Assembly: GCA_947497455.1 (NCBI GenBank) | Contig: CANMGU010000002.1 | Span: forward strand, 260,501-324,500 | Reading direction: 5' to 3' | From: an uncultured Sphingomonadaceae bacterium | GTDB taxonomy: Bacteria; Pseudomonadota; Alphaproteobacteria; Sphingomonadales; Sphingomonadaceae | DNA length: 64,000 nucleotides | Shown here: in pieces, positions 36,927 to 44,585 of the stretch | Position numbering within the stretch: position 1 is the stretch's first letter | Layout of the letters: the number at the start of each line of letters is the position of its first letter | The notes under the pieces: generated by a model | Told to the model about the DNA's origin: nothing | Seen by the model: the letters and a program-made list of their open reading frames with translations, nothing else | Database searches by the model: none | Program-made: the position numbers and the translations under genes

Positions 36927-37378
36927 ACCTGAGCCTCCTGAAGGGCAGGCGCGGCGTGGTCGCGAATGGAATTCCAAATCTGTACTTCATGTTTCAGGAA
37001 GCGCCATTCATATGATCCTGCTGGAATGGCGCGCTTCTCCAGAGTGCTACGATAGAGACCACGAAGCTGTATGGGTTTGCCCTTGCGCCCAGCATGTCCA
37101 TCGGCATCATAATAAGCTTCAGCGTTAGCGCGGTTACCATCAACTGTGATAAGCGGCGTGTAAAGACAGTGGCGCAATCCCTCGACTGGATCGCGCATCT
37201 TGGTGATCCATTTGGCAAATCCAATACGTGCCGCATCCGCGCCTTCATGGATGTTACCGCCAAAGTTCAGATAGCAATCATCCCAAAAACAGGCGGCTAT
37301 ATCTTCCGCCGATCCGCGATCGACGGTAAAACAGTATGCTGCGTAGAGATTCTGGATCAGTTCATGGTCACTTGGCAT
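36923..37378 (-). CDS. NTF2-like (SnoaL-type) protein
   Basis: A 151-residue cone-fold protein: ELIQNLYAAYCFTVDRGSAEDIAACFWDDCYLNFGG, then RHCLYTPLITVDGNRANAEAYYDADG and a strand-rich end. This is the SnoaL_4/nuclear transport factor 2 pattern, used by small isomerases, cyclases, dehydratases and the beta subunits of ring-hydroxylating oxygenases. Start ATG 37378 is taken from the domain boundary; the frame is open further upstream but that part is the end of the dioxygenase gene. It overlaps its neighbours on both sides (11 and 4 bases). Confidence 0.82.
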   Translation of the reverse strand: MPSDHELIQNLYAAYCFTVDRGSAEDIAACFWDDCYLNFGGNIHEGADAARIGFAKWITKMRDPVEGLRHCLYTPLITVDGNRANAEAYYDADGHAGRKGKPIQLRGLYRSTLEKRAIPAGSYEWRFLKHEVQIWNSIRDHAAPALQEAQV

Positions 37379-38264
37379 GTCGGTCAGACTGTAACAGCTT
37401 CCTGGGATGCATACCATCGACATAACCCATGAAGGGCAAATGAATATTATAGCCGAGCAGTTCCTGCACGCGCTTTGGCATTTTGGCCACTTTCTCAGGT
37501 GAAACGGCAAGCGTTTGCTGTTCCAGCGGCCGACACCAGCCTTTACAAAATTGTGGTGTTACGATCAGCCGAGGTGCATCAGAATCATTGCCGCCGCCAC
37601 GATGCCAGAGAGTGCCCTTTGCAATCATCAAAGACCCGGCAGGCATAGTTGCTTTGAGCGCTTGCACATGATTGCCCGTGCTTTTGCCTTCGCCATCAAT
37701 CCGACCGGTTACAAAATCATTGGCGCTATTCGCGCCATCAGGCTGTTCGTCACCCCATTTGTGACTGCCCGGAATAATTTCGGTCGCTCCATTATTATCT
37801 GTCATATCGGTGATCGACCAGAATGTTGACATGGAAAGCGGCTCGCGCGGACGGGCAAGACCGCAATGGCTGTCGTCAAAATGCCAAGGTTGCGGAGTTT
37901 CACCGGGATGCAGATTGATCGCGAGGCTGGCATAGAGCAACACACTTGCGCCCAATTCCCGTTCGGCAAACGCCAGTTGCAGGGGGTGTGATATCAGATC
38001 ACCGAAAACAGGATCCTTATCGAGCATGGCATAGATGCGGTTAGACTGTGATCCCTCGAAGTTATTGCGGCCACGAATATCGGCATCAATCCATGGTTTG
38101 AGTGCAGCCCGCTGTGTCTCCAACTCTTCAGATGTCAAAACATTTTCAAAGATGACATAGCCTTCGTCCTGAAACTGCTGCCACGCGTCCTCAAAGCTGC
38201 GTCCGTTCAGATAGGGCGTAAGGTCGGCATCGTTCGTTTCAATGGTGCTCGCGACATTCATCAT
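37368..38264 (-). CDS. Phytanoyl-CoA dioxygenase (PhyH) family protein
   Basis: Fe(II)/2-oxoglutarate-type oxygenase of 298 residues. The metal motif HxD is in PWHFDDSHCG and the distal histidine in GTLWHRGGGNDS; TEIIPGSHKWG is the usual PhyH strand. The family hydroxylates the alpha carbon of phytanoyl-CoA or other lipophilic substrates. It is the first gene of the four-gene operon and is divergent from a TetR-type regulator, with a perfect palindrome between them. Substrate unknown. Confidence 0.9.
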   Translation of the reverse strand: MMNVASTIETNDADLTPYLNGRSFEDAWQQFQDEGYVIFENVLTSEELETQRAALKPWIDADIRGRNNFEGSQSNRIYAMLDKDPVFGDLISHPLQLAFAERELGASVLLYASLAINLHPGETPQPWHFDDSHCGLARPREPLSMSTFWSITDMTDNNGATEIIPGSHKWGDEQPDGANSANDFVTGRIDGEGKSTGNHVQALKATMPAGSLMIAKGTLWHRGGGNDSDAPRLIVTPQFCKGWCRPLEQQTLAVSPEKVAKMPKRVQELLGYNIHLPFMGYVDGMHPRKLLQSDRHAK

Positions 38265-38307
38265 GGCCTCCTCAGCGAATCAATTACACTGTAGCAGATA
38301 ATCAGAA

Positions 38308-38329
38308 TTTGAATTGAATTCAATTCAAA
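38308..38329. promoter_or_regulatory. Perfect 22-bp palindrome, probable TetR operator
   Basis: TTTGAATTGAA followed immediately by its exact reverse complement. It lies 44 bp upstream of the dioxygenase start and 41 bp upstream of the regulator start, where a TetR dimer could control both divergent promoters. Confidence 0.75.
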
Positions 38330-38369
38330 AATGGGATAAGTCGAACATGTCGATTGGAAAAGTAGGCCG

Positions 38370-38996
38370 GTGAAGGATCGCGAGCAGATGTCAGGACAAG
38401 CAAAAGCAATCGAAAAGCCGGATCGCAAAGTGATGCGCGCGGCGAAGATATTGGCCGCTGCCGAAGCCATCTTGCGCGAAGGCGAAAGTGATCTGGAAAT
38501 GGGTCAAGTGGCGGAAAAAGCGGATGTTTCCGTCGGTCTTGCCTATCATTATTTCGGTTCCAAATCGGGCATGTTAGGGGCGATTATCGATGCTTTCTAT
38601 GATCGCTATAATGCCGTTGTAAACCAGTATATCGATCCGGATATAAACTGGGGCGTGCGGGAAAAAGACCGGCTGATGGCAGCGGTAGAGTTTCTCTACA
38701 ATGATCCCATGGCCCCGGTCATCCTTGGCAAGATGGCTCATACAAACCAGGTTGCAGCTGTCGAAGCCGCGCGCCATGAAGAGATGATAGAAATGGCAAC
38801 ACGGAATATCGGTTCCGGTATCAAGCGCGGTGATATCGGCCAGCATATCGATCCATCTATTGCGGGAGCGGCAATCACGGGCGCCATGCGCGGCGGCATA
38901 ATGCATGCCATGAGAATGAAACCCCGGCCCGATCCAGCAATATTAACGCATCAGATTTGGGGTATTATTGCAGGCGCTCTGGACATTGAGCGATAG
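38370..38996 (+). CDS. TetR/AcrR family transcriptional regulator
   Basis: A 208-residue repressor with an N-terminal HTH (ILAAAEAILREGESDLEMGQVAEKADVSVGLAYHYFGSKSGMLGAIIDAFYDRYN) and an all-helical ligand domain. Start is GTG 38370 or ATG 38388; the second has AAGGA 10 bases upstream, so the choice is open. It faces the phytanoyl dioxygenase operon across the palindrome and is expected to repress it until a substrate-like ligand binds. Confidence 0.9.
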   Translation: MKDREQMSGQAKAIEKPDRKVMRAAKILAAAEAILREGESDLEMGQVAEKADVSVGLAYHYFGSKSGMLGAIIDAFYDRYNAVVNQYIDPDINWGVREKDRLMAAVEFLYNDPMAPVILGKMAHTNQVAAVEAARHEEMIEMATRNIGSGIKRGDIGQHIDPSIAGAAITGAMRGGIMHAMRMKPRPDPAILTHQIWGIIAGALDIER

Positions 38997-38999
38997 CCC

Positions 39000-39389
39000 T
39001 TAGTGCCGCTCGATCAAGTCCCATTTGTTTCCGAACGGGTCACGAAAGACAACTACCTTGCCGTAGCGTTCGACTCGTGGCTCTTCGATGATATCAATGC
39101 CGGCCCGCTCCATCAGCGCGAAATCCGTATCGAAATCATAGGTTTCCAGAAACAGGAATACCCGGTTGCCAGCTTGCTCGCCGATCACTTCTTCCTGTGC
39201 TTCACTACTAGCTTTAGCGAGCAACAGCCGTGTTTCCGTACTGCCCGGAGGTGCCACCAGAACCCAGCGCTTATCTTCCGAAAGCGGAGTATCTTCAATG
39301 AGATCAAAGCCCATTAGCCCGACATAGAAGCCAATAGCCTGATCATAATCCGGTACAATCAATGAGATAGCGGAGATAAACTGCGTCAT
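39000..39389 (-). CDS. VOC family (glyoxalase/bleomycin-resistance fold) protein
   Basis: A 129-residue protein made of two beta-alpha-beta-beta-beta modules: FISAISLIVPDYDQAIGFYVGLMGFDLIEDT, then ERYGKVVVFRDPFGNKWDLIERH. The terminal E and the H/Q positions for metal are consistent with a metal-binding VOC enzyme, but the reaction cannot be assigned. It converges with the TetR gene and lies 30 bp from the tRNA gene. Confidence 0.88.
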   Translation of the reverse strand: MTQFISAISLIVPDYDQAIGFYVGLMGFDLIEDTPLSEDKRWVLVAPPGSTETRLLLAKASSEAQEEVIGEQAGNRVFLFLETYDFDTDFALMERAGIDIIEEPRVERYGKVVVFRDPFGNKWDLIERH

Positions 39390-39419
39390 ATTGCAAGACT
39401 GCCATATATTGGAAAAAAG

Positions 39420-39495
39420 TGGCAGGGGCGCACGGGATCGAACCGTGGGCCTTCGGTTTTGGAGACCGACGCTCTACCATCTGAGCTACACCCCT
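39420..39495 (-). tRNA. trnW: tRNA-Trp (anticodon CCA)
   Basis: A complete 76-base cloverleaf on the minus strand with acceptor AGGGGTG/CGCCCCT, D-arm GCTC-AGATGGTA-GAGC, anticodon arm TCGGT-CTCCAAA-ACCGA giving anticodon CCA, T-arm CACGG-TTCGATC-CCGTG, discriminator G and an encoded 3' CCA. It is the only tRNA in the window. Confidence 0.98.
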
Positions 39496-39749
39496 ACACA
39501 TGCTGACCAGCTTTAGTCTGAATCAACCAATGGCCGCGCATTAGCGCTATGTGCGACCGAGAGCAAGCGCCATTGTGATGTCACTGCAAAACTGCCATTT
39601 GCATTCTCAAAAGCCCCAAACATAGTTAATTTTTTTGGAATCCTGTTTACCGAGCGAAAGAAGAGGTGGTTTACCCGCCTATGGGAAAACCGGTTTGTCG
39701 GTGCACACCCAAGTATCGACGCGCGGTCGTCACTACCAAGGAGTTTCCT

Positions 39750-40121
39750 ATGACATATTCACTGATCGAGAAAACGAACATACCGCCCACTGTAGCGCCC
39801 TATGCCTTCATGGCTGAGGAGGATCGCTGCGCACCGCGGCACAAAGTTGCTATCCCGGCAAAAATGCGGTTTTCCGGTTCGAGCAGCTTTGACACTGAGG
39901 TTGCCAATATTTCACTCGCAGGCTTTGCCTGTGACGCGCTACTGCAAGCCCATCCCGGGACCCGTTGCTGGCTTGCGCTGCCAGGCTTGGCTCCGCTGGA
40001 AGCAGAAGTTATTCACCGCAGCAATATCGGTTTGGGTTGCGCGTTCCGCGACATGCTGAATCCTGCCGTGCTGGACCGCTATATCGCCAGCTACCCACCG
40101 CGCGATTCGATTCCAGCCTAA
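39750..40121 (+). CDS. PilZ domain protein (probable c-di-GMP receptor)
   Basis: A 123-residue single-domain PilZ protein. The c-di-GMP motifs are present: RxxxR as RCAPR and (D/N)xSxxG as NISLAG, followed by the strand pattern ending IGLGCAFRDM. AAGGAG directly before ATG 39750 decides the start; the frame is open upstream to 39666 without a site. A GGDEF-EAL protein is encoded 11 kb away, but no direct link is shown. Confidence 0.88.
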   Translation: MTYSLIEKTNIPPTVAPYAFMAEEDRCAPRHKVAIPAKMRFSGSSSFDTEVANISLAGFACDALLQAHPGTRCWLALPGLAPLEAEVIHRSNIGLGCAFRDMLNPAVLDRYIASYPPRDSIPA

Positions 40122-40184
40122 CCCCTGGTTCCCCCGGCCCGCCTGTGATGCTATATCCTTCTTCAAACTGGTCCGGAGAATGAT

Positions 40185-40751
40185 ATGGCAGATGCCTCCC
40201 CCACGAAAACAGGCACAGAAAAAGCAGGCGATAAACCCGAGCCGCTGAAAGTCCTGCGTATCTTCCGAAAAGAAGATGCGCAGGACTTTGGCGATGCGGG
40301 GCATATGTCCTATGTCGATGATGCGCCAGTCATTTTAGATGGTCTAACCAAAATGGGCGAAGCTGGTGTCGCCGAAGGCTATAAAGGCACCTGCTTATTC
40401 AGCGGCTTTGGCTTTTCGCTCCACCATTTCTGGTTCAAACCCGGCTATCCCCTTCCGCTACACAGTCATGACAGCGATTGTCTCTATTATATCATCGCCG
40501 GCGACATTCACATGGGTACCGAGCATATGGGTCCCGGCGACGGGTTCTTCCTGCCAGCCGAAACGCCGTATACTTATACGATTGGCGAAAAAGGCGTCGA
40601 GATTCTTGAATTTCGAACAGCGGAGGATTTCAATATTCAGTTCAAGGGTAAAACTGAAGCTTATTGGGAAAAGATGCTGGAAAAGCTACGGAACGAACGC
40701 CCCAAGTGGCGGGAAGCCCTACCACCAAGCCGGGAGTTTCGGAATGGGTGA
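40185..40751 (+). CDS. Cupin domain protein
   Basis: A 188-residue cupin. The metal motifs are visible as HHFWFKPGYPLPLHSHDSDCLYYIIAGD (histidines at GxxxxHxHxxx) and the second conserved box GPGDGFFLPAETPYTYTIGEKGVEILEFR. The substrate is unknown; such single-cupin proteins include dioxygenases and isomerases. GGAG precedes the ATG by 6 bases. Confidence 0.88.
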   Translation: MADASPTKTGTEKAGDKPEPLKVLRIFRKEDAQDFGDAGHMSYVDDAPVILDGLTKMGEAGVAEGYKGTCLFSGFGFSLHHFWFKPGYPLPLHSHDSDCLYYIIAGDIHMGTEHMGPGDGFFLPAETPYTYTIGEKGVEILEFRTAEDFNIQFKGKTEAYWEKMLEKLRNERPKWREALPPSREFRNG

Positions 40752-40775
40752 AAGAATAGTATTTTGCCCAAAAAA

Positions 40776-41111
40776 ATGACTGAAAATAGGCAGAACTTCA
40801 ACAAATTTATCTATATGATTCTGTATCCACTGCTTTTTATTCCTTACGAAATTGGAGGCATATATGGGGCGGCAGGCATGATGATCGCCCTCTTGGGTGT
40901 AATGCTATTCGTCAGGCTCAATCGATCTCTTTTTTGCGTAATTGTGTCTGGTGTATTGGTTAGCTTGGCTCCTTGTTTGAGCCATCTGCAATTGTTTGGA
41001 GTAGAGGTCAGTCTGATCGCTGCCATCCTTCTTCTTGGTGTCTCGCTTTTTGTTTCGGCAGAAAAGATCGTCAGTCTACGAGACCTGGTAGATCGCAAAC
41101 TTGGAATCTAA
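40776..41111 (+). CDS. Small membrane protein of unknown function
   Basis: About 111 residues with three hydrophobic segments (near 8-28, 30-47 and 52-88). No recognised family. Start either ATG 40776 or TTG 40764; neither has a good ribosome binding site, so its expression is uncertain. Codon use is more A+T-rich than the neighbours. It lies 24 bp after the cupin gene. Confidence 0.5.
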   Translation: MTENRQNFNKFIYMILYPLLFIPYEIGGIYGAAGMMIALLGVMLFVRLNRSLFCVIVSGVLVSLAPCLSHLQLFGVEVSLIAAILLLGVSLFVSAEKIVSLRDLVDRKLGI

Positions 41112-41146
41112 GATTCCGCCAGAATCTCATAGATATAGAACCATGC

Positions 41147-41202
41147 CACAAACTTTGACAGTCCTTCGATAAGCTCAGAACGAACGAAAACTGGAGTTTG
41201 TG
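41147..41202. repeat. REP-like inverted repeat
   Basis: Outer arms CACAAACT (41147) and AGTTTGTG (to 41202) enclose TCCTTCGATAAGCTCAGAAC, a dispersed motif common in sphingomonad and other genomes whose translated shadow reads VLSLSKD. It lies between converging genes and could also stop transcription. Confidence 0.6.
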
Positions 41203-41218
41203 AAATGAAAGACGACCA

Positions 41219-42439
41219 CTATTCAGCCGCCTCCAACTGGGGGATAAACATCGCGTCAAGCTCCGTATCATTCGCGTCGATCAGCTTGTCCACCCACTGA
41301 TGGAACACCTGCCCGCCGCCTTCATTGCGGCCAAACCAAACCTTATCGAGCATTCCTGATTGCAACGATTCATGTTGCCGTTTTCCAGTTTTATAGTCTT
41401 CTTCAGCCACGACGGTTTCAAGGAAGGCAAACTGGTCGTGTGCGCCCTGCCTCACTTCGTCGTCTGTCGGTTCATGCTCCATCACGTAAAACTGTGTAGT
41501 GAAGCTTTCGCCGACGGTCTTGCCTGGGAAGAGCTGGGATATCATCGCACCGCGACCACCGCCGCCATAAAAACTGGCGATGGATATATGCGGGAAGATC
41601 GTCCAAACCCCTTGCAACAAAGCGTCAATCGGCCAGTCCTTTTCATCCATCTTGGTCAGATCTAGCTGTTCATCGCTGCCCGTTTTCTGGATAAATTTTG
41701 ATGGCGAGGAGAGTCGCTGATGCGGTCCCCAAGCGAAATAATTGGCCCGGTTGAAGAAGTCAGCACCGAATGTATCCTTGTGCAGCACCGGCAGATGATA
41801 AAAATCCAGATAGCCGTCATAGGCGGTTTTCCAGTTCGGGCCCGGTATTGTACGCTGATCAAATAGATGCCAGGTCTTGAATCCGAAATGCTCCAGCAGT
41901 TCATCATAGCCGCATAGATAAGACGCGATATCAAGCGTGCTATCGGGATCTAGCGTGGCCCAGATCAGACCTGCACGCTCCAGCGTAGGGAATTTTTTCA
42001 GGCAGAAAGCTGCCTTGTCGACCGTCCCAAAATCCTTAGGCGAAGCGACAGCAAGCAATTCGCCGTCATTTTTGAACGTCCAGCCATGATAGCCGCAGGT
42101 AAACCGCGATGCCTTGCCGCTGCCCTGTGCCACCGGGTTACCGCGGTGGGTACAACTGTTGAGAAACGCCTGTGCACTGCCGTCTTTCTGTCGAGTAACG
42201 AGGACCGGGATACCAGCAATTTCCATCGCCTTGTAACAACCAGGTTCCGGCACTTCGCAGGACGGCGCAACCATTAGCGGCAGCCGCTTGAAGATACGTT
42301 CTTTCTCAAGTTCAAATCGACCTTCGTCGGTATAGTCTGATGCGGGCACCGCCACCACGCCATCCACCAATTCCATCGTATCCGCCTCGCCATGCTTTAC
42401 CAGCGAACGGGTCATTTCCAGTAATTTTTGCCGCGACAT
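41219..42439 (-). CDS. Rieske aromatic ring-hydroxylating oxygenase, alpha subunit type
   Basis: A 406-residue Rieske non-haem iron oxygenase. The [2Fe-2S] ligands are C96-H98 (CTHRG) and C115-H118 (CGYHGW). The mononuclear iron site is in YDGYLDFYHLPVLHKDTF (H215, H220, with bridging D208). ATG 42439 is preceded by GGAG at 6 bases; an upstream TTG frame exists. No beta subunit, ferredoxin or reductase gene is adjacent, so electron partners must be elsewhere. Substrate unknown. Confidence 0.93.
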   Translation of the reverse strand: MSRQKLLEMTRSLVKHGEADTMELVDGVVAVPASDYTDEGRFELEKERIFKRLPLMVAPSCEVPEPGCYKAMEIAGIPVLVTRQKDGSAQAFLNSCTHRGNPVAQGSGKASRFTCGYHGWTFKNDGELLAVASPKDFGTVDKAAFCLKKFPTLERAGLIWATLDPDSTLDIASYLCGYDELLEHFGFKTWHLFDQRTIPGPNWKTAYDGYLDFYHLPVLHKDTFGADFFNRANYFAWGPHQRLSSPSKFIQKTGSDEQLDLTKMDEKDWPIDALLQGVWTIFPHISIASFYGGGGRGAMISQLFPGKTVGESFTTQFYVMEHEPTDDEVRQGAHDQFAFLETVVAEEDYKTGKRQHESLQSGMLDKVWFGRNEGGGQVFHQWVDKLIDANDTELDAMFIPQLEAAE

Positions 42440-42488
42440 GTCTCTCTCCAAATTTTGCCGAGAATATCAAAATGCCGTCACATTCACA

Positions 42489-42902
42489 CTATTCTTTATG
42501 CGGAGACTCTTCTTCGACCAACGGGTCCGGGGCAATTTGCGCAGTCGGATCCGGCTCGTTGCGCGTCCAAATCCAGGTGCCGCATATCACCGCAGCGGCC
42601 ACCGGGATGAGGTTCCATGGCAGTTTCAGGAATATCAACGCGATCGCGATACTCACCGCAAAGGCAGCAATTGCCGCACGCTTCCCGCGCTTGGAAATAG
42701 CCCGCCGGTCCCGCCAATTGCGAATATGCATTCCGAAGACATGATGGTCGAGCAACCACGCCTCCAGCCTCGGGCTGCTTCGCGCAAAGCAAAAAGCGGC
42801 CAGAATTACAAACGGCACGGTCGGCAGCAGCGGCAGGATGATGCCAATACTGCCCAGCGCCAGTGCGGTGAAGCCGCCAGCCAGATAGAGATGCCGTGTC
42901 AT
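42489..42902 (-). CDS. YbaN family (DUF454) membrane protein
   Basis: About 137 residues: LAGGFTALALGSIGIILPLLPTVPFVILAAFCFARSSPRLEAWLLDH is the YbaN/DUF454 pattern (first hairpin of helices), followed by further hydrophobic segments (AAIAAFAVSIAIALIFLKL; LIPVAAAVICGTWIW). Start ATG 42902 fits the family; the frame is open upstream into nhaA. Same direction as nhaA, 38 bp downstream. Function unknown. Confidence 0.85.
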   Translation of the reverse strand: MTRHLYLAGGFTALALGSIGIILPLLPTVPFVILAAFCFARSSPRLEAWLLDHHVFGMHIRNWRDRRAISKRGKRAAIAAFAVSIAIALIFLKLPWNLIPVAAAVICGTWIWTRNEPDPTAQIAPDPLVEEESPHKE

Positions 42903-42939
42903 GATAACGGGTATCGTATATCGCGAGGCGCTCGGCAAT

Positions 42940-44151
42940 CTATTTCCCGGCAGATGCGAATTCCGCCGATTCATTCGATGCAGCTCCTGTGGGACGGGCA
43001 AAGCGCAAGAGCAGATACCCGAGCAATCCGGAAACCAGAGAGCCACTGATTACGCCAAGTTTCACCGTTTCAATTTGCGCCGGATCAACAAAGGCAAGAT
43101 TTCCGATGAACAGGCTCATCGTGAAGCCAATACCGGTAAGGCAGGCAAGACCATAGAGCTGCATCCACGAAACTCCAATCGGACGCCGTACGATACCGAG
43201 TTTGGCCGCGATGAACATGAAACCGAAAACGCCAACTTGCTTTCCGATCACAAGACCCGCAGCAATGCCAAGCGCAAGCGGCGCGAAAAGATCGCTCAAT
43301 TGCAAACCGGCCAACGAGACACCGGCATTGGCAAAGGCAAAAATCGGCAACACCAGGAACGCCGTCCAAGGGTGCAATATATGCTCCAGATGTTTCAGCG
43401 GAGAGGTGCCGTCCTTGGCGTTAAGCGGAATCGAGAGCGCTGCGATCACTCCGGCCAACGTCGCATGGACTCCGGATTTCAACACACAGATCCACAGAAA
43501 TGTGCCGACCAGAATATAAGGCGCGACACGGACTACACCAAGCCGGTTCATGACGATCAGAAAAACGATCCCCACTGCTGACAATATCAGCGAGAAGCTT
43601 GACACTTCGGCGGTATAGAAAAGGGCAATGATGATGATCGCACCGATATCATCGATGATCGCAATCGCGAGCAACAGGATTTTCAACGATAGCGGTGCAT
43701 GTTTACCAAGCAGAGCAAGCACACCCAGGGCAAAGGCAATATCGGTGGCTGCTGGGATTGCCCAGCCATTGATATTGGCATCAATATTCCAGTTGAAATA
43801 GAGAAAGACTGCAGCAGGTATCGCCATGCCGCCAACAGCAGCAATCGCAGGCAAGGCCGCTTTGTCAAAGCTCGACAGTTCGCCTTCCAATATCTCTCTT
43901 TTTACTTCAAGACCGACGAGGAAAAAGAAAATCGCCATGAGCCCATCGTTAATCCAAAGGGATAGGGGTTTGGCAATTTCCAACGCTCCGAATTGCACCA
44001 CAACGGGAATGTTGAGGAATGCCAGATAATAGGGGTTGAACGCGCTGTTTACCGCAATCATGGCGAGCAAGGCAGCAATGAATAACACAATACCGGCACT
44101 GGTTTCACGGGCAACAAATTCCGCCAGCGCCGTGCGCATTTTTCCAGTCAT
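42940..44151 (-). CDS. nhaA: Na+/H+ antiporter NhaA
   Basis: A 403-residue inner-membrane antiporter with about 12 helices: VLFIAALLAMIAVNS, NDGLMAIFFFLVGLEVKREILEGEL, the unwound region AAVGGMAIPA, PAATDIAFALGVLALLGKH, and the ion-binding aspartate pair in AIIDDIGAIIIIALFY. It exchanges two protons for one sodium and supports salt and alkali tolerance, which fits a marine or brackish lifestyle. A terminator for the preceding gene lies in its leader region. Confidence 0.97.
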   Translation of the reverse strand: MTGKMRTALAEFVARETSAGIVLFIAALLAMIAVNSAFNPYYLAFLNIPVVVQFGALEIAKPLSLWINDGLMAIFFFLVGLEVKREILEGELSSFDKAALPAIAAVGGMAIPAAVFLYFNWNIDANINGWAIPAATDIAFALGVLALLGKHAPLSLKILLLAIAIIDDIGAIIIIALFYTAEVSSFSLILSAVGIVFLIVMNRLGVVRVAPYILVGTFLWICVLKSGVHATLAGVIAALSIPLNAKDGTSPLKHLEHILHPWTAFLVLPIFAFANAGVSLAGLQLSDLFAPLALGIAAGLVIGKQVGVFGFMFIAAKLGIVRRPIGVSWMQLYGLACLTGIGFTMSLFIGNLAFVDPAQIETVKLGVISGSLVSGLLGYLLLRFARPTGAASNESAEFASAGK

Positions 44152-44216
44152 AGTTAAGCTTTCTTATCGTGTGCCATGCAGGGATTGGGCATGTTTAATC
44201 ATGAAAAATGGAACCC

Positions 44217-44260
44217 AAAAAAATGGGGCAGCAGCGGAAAGAGGGAAAGCTGCTGCCCCA
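44217..44260 (-). terminator. Intrinsic terminator downstream of the DUF465 gene
   Basis: Perfect 12-bp stem TGGGGCAGCAGC / GCTGCTGCCCCA with a 13-base loop, followed on the minus strand by seven T residues. It separates the DUF465 transcript from nhaA. A 12-base G homopolymer (C on the coding strand) lies just upstream at 44265-44276. Confidence 0.85.
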
Positions 44261-44291
44261 GGTCGGGGGGGGGGGGTAATAGGGCTTTCGC

Positions 44292-44459
44292 CTAAGTTAT
44301 TTCGCGCTCAGGGCCACGCTGAAGGCGGGTAATAAGATCCTTTAACTCCAGCCTCAGCCTTTTCTTTTCACGGAGATCGTCTGTGTCTTGATTGGCGCCG
44401 GAAATTTGCTTGTCGAGCTTTTGATGCTTGCGGATCAGACTGTTCAGATATTTCTGCAT
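44292..44459 (-). CDS. DUF465 (YdcH-like) small protein
   Basis: About 55 residues: MQKYLNSLIRKHQKLDKQIS followed by LREKKRLRLELKDLITRLQR, the helical hairpin of DUF465. ATG 44459 is preferred because AAGGAA precedes it; ATG 44480 (MTKRKEG) is an alternative. Function is not known. It is divergent from the OxyR-like regulator. Confidence 0.8.
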   Translation of the reverse strand: MQKYLNSLIRKHQKLDKQISGANQDTDDLREKKRLRLELKDLITRLQRGPEREIT

Positions 44460-44585
44460 GCCTTCCTTTCTTTTTGTCATCTTCGCTTCTGTTGAGCTTG
44501 ATATTACGGAAAGTTGCTGATATTTCCAATCGAATGAAAATTGAATAATCAATAGATAACGTCTATCTTACAAAGAGGTCCCCCC

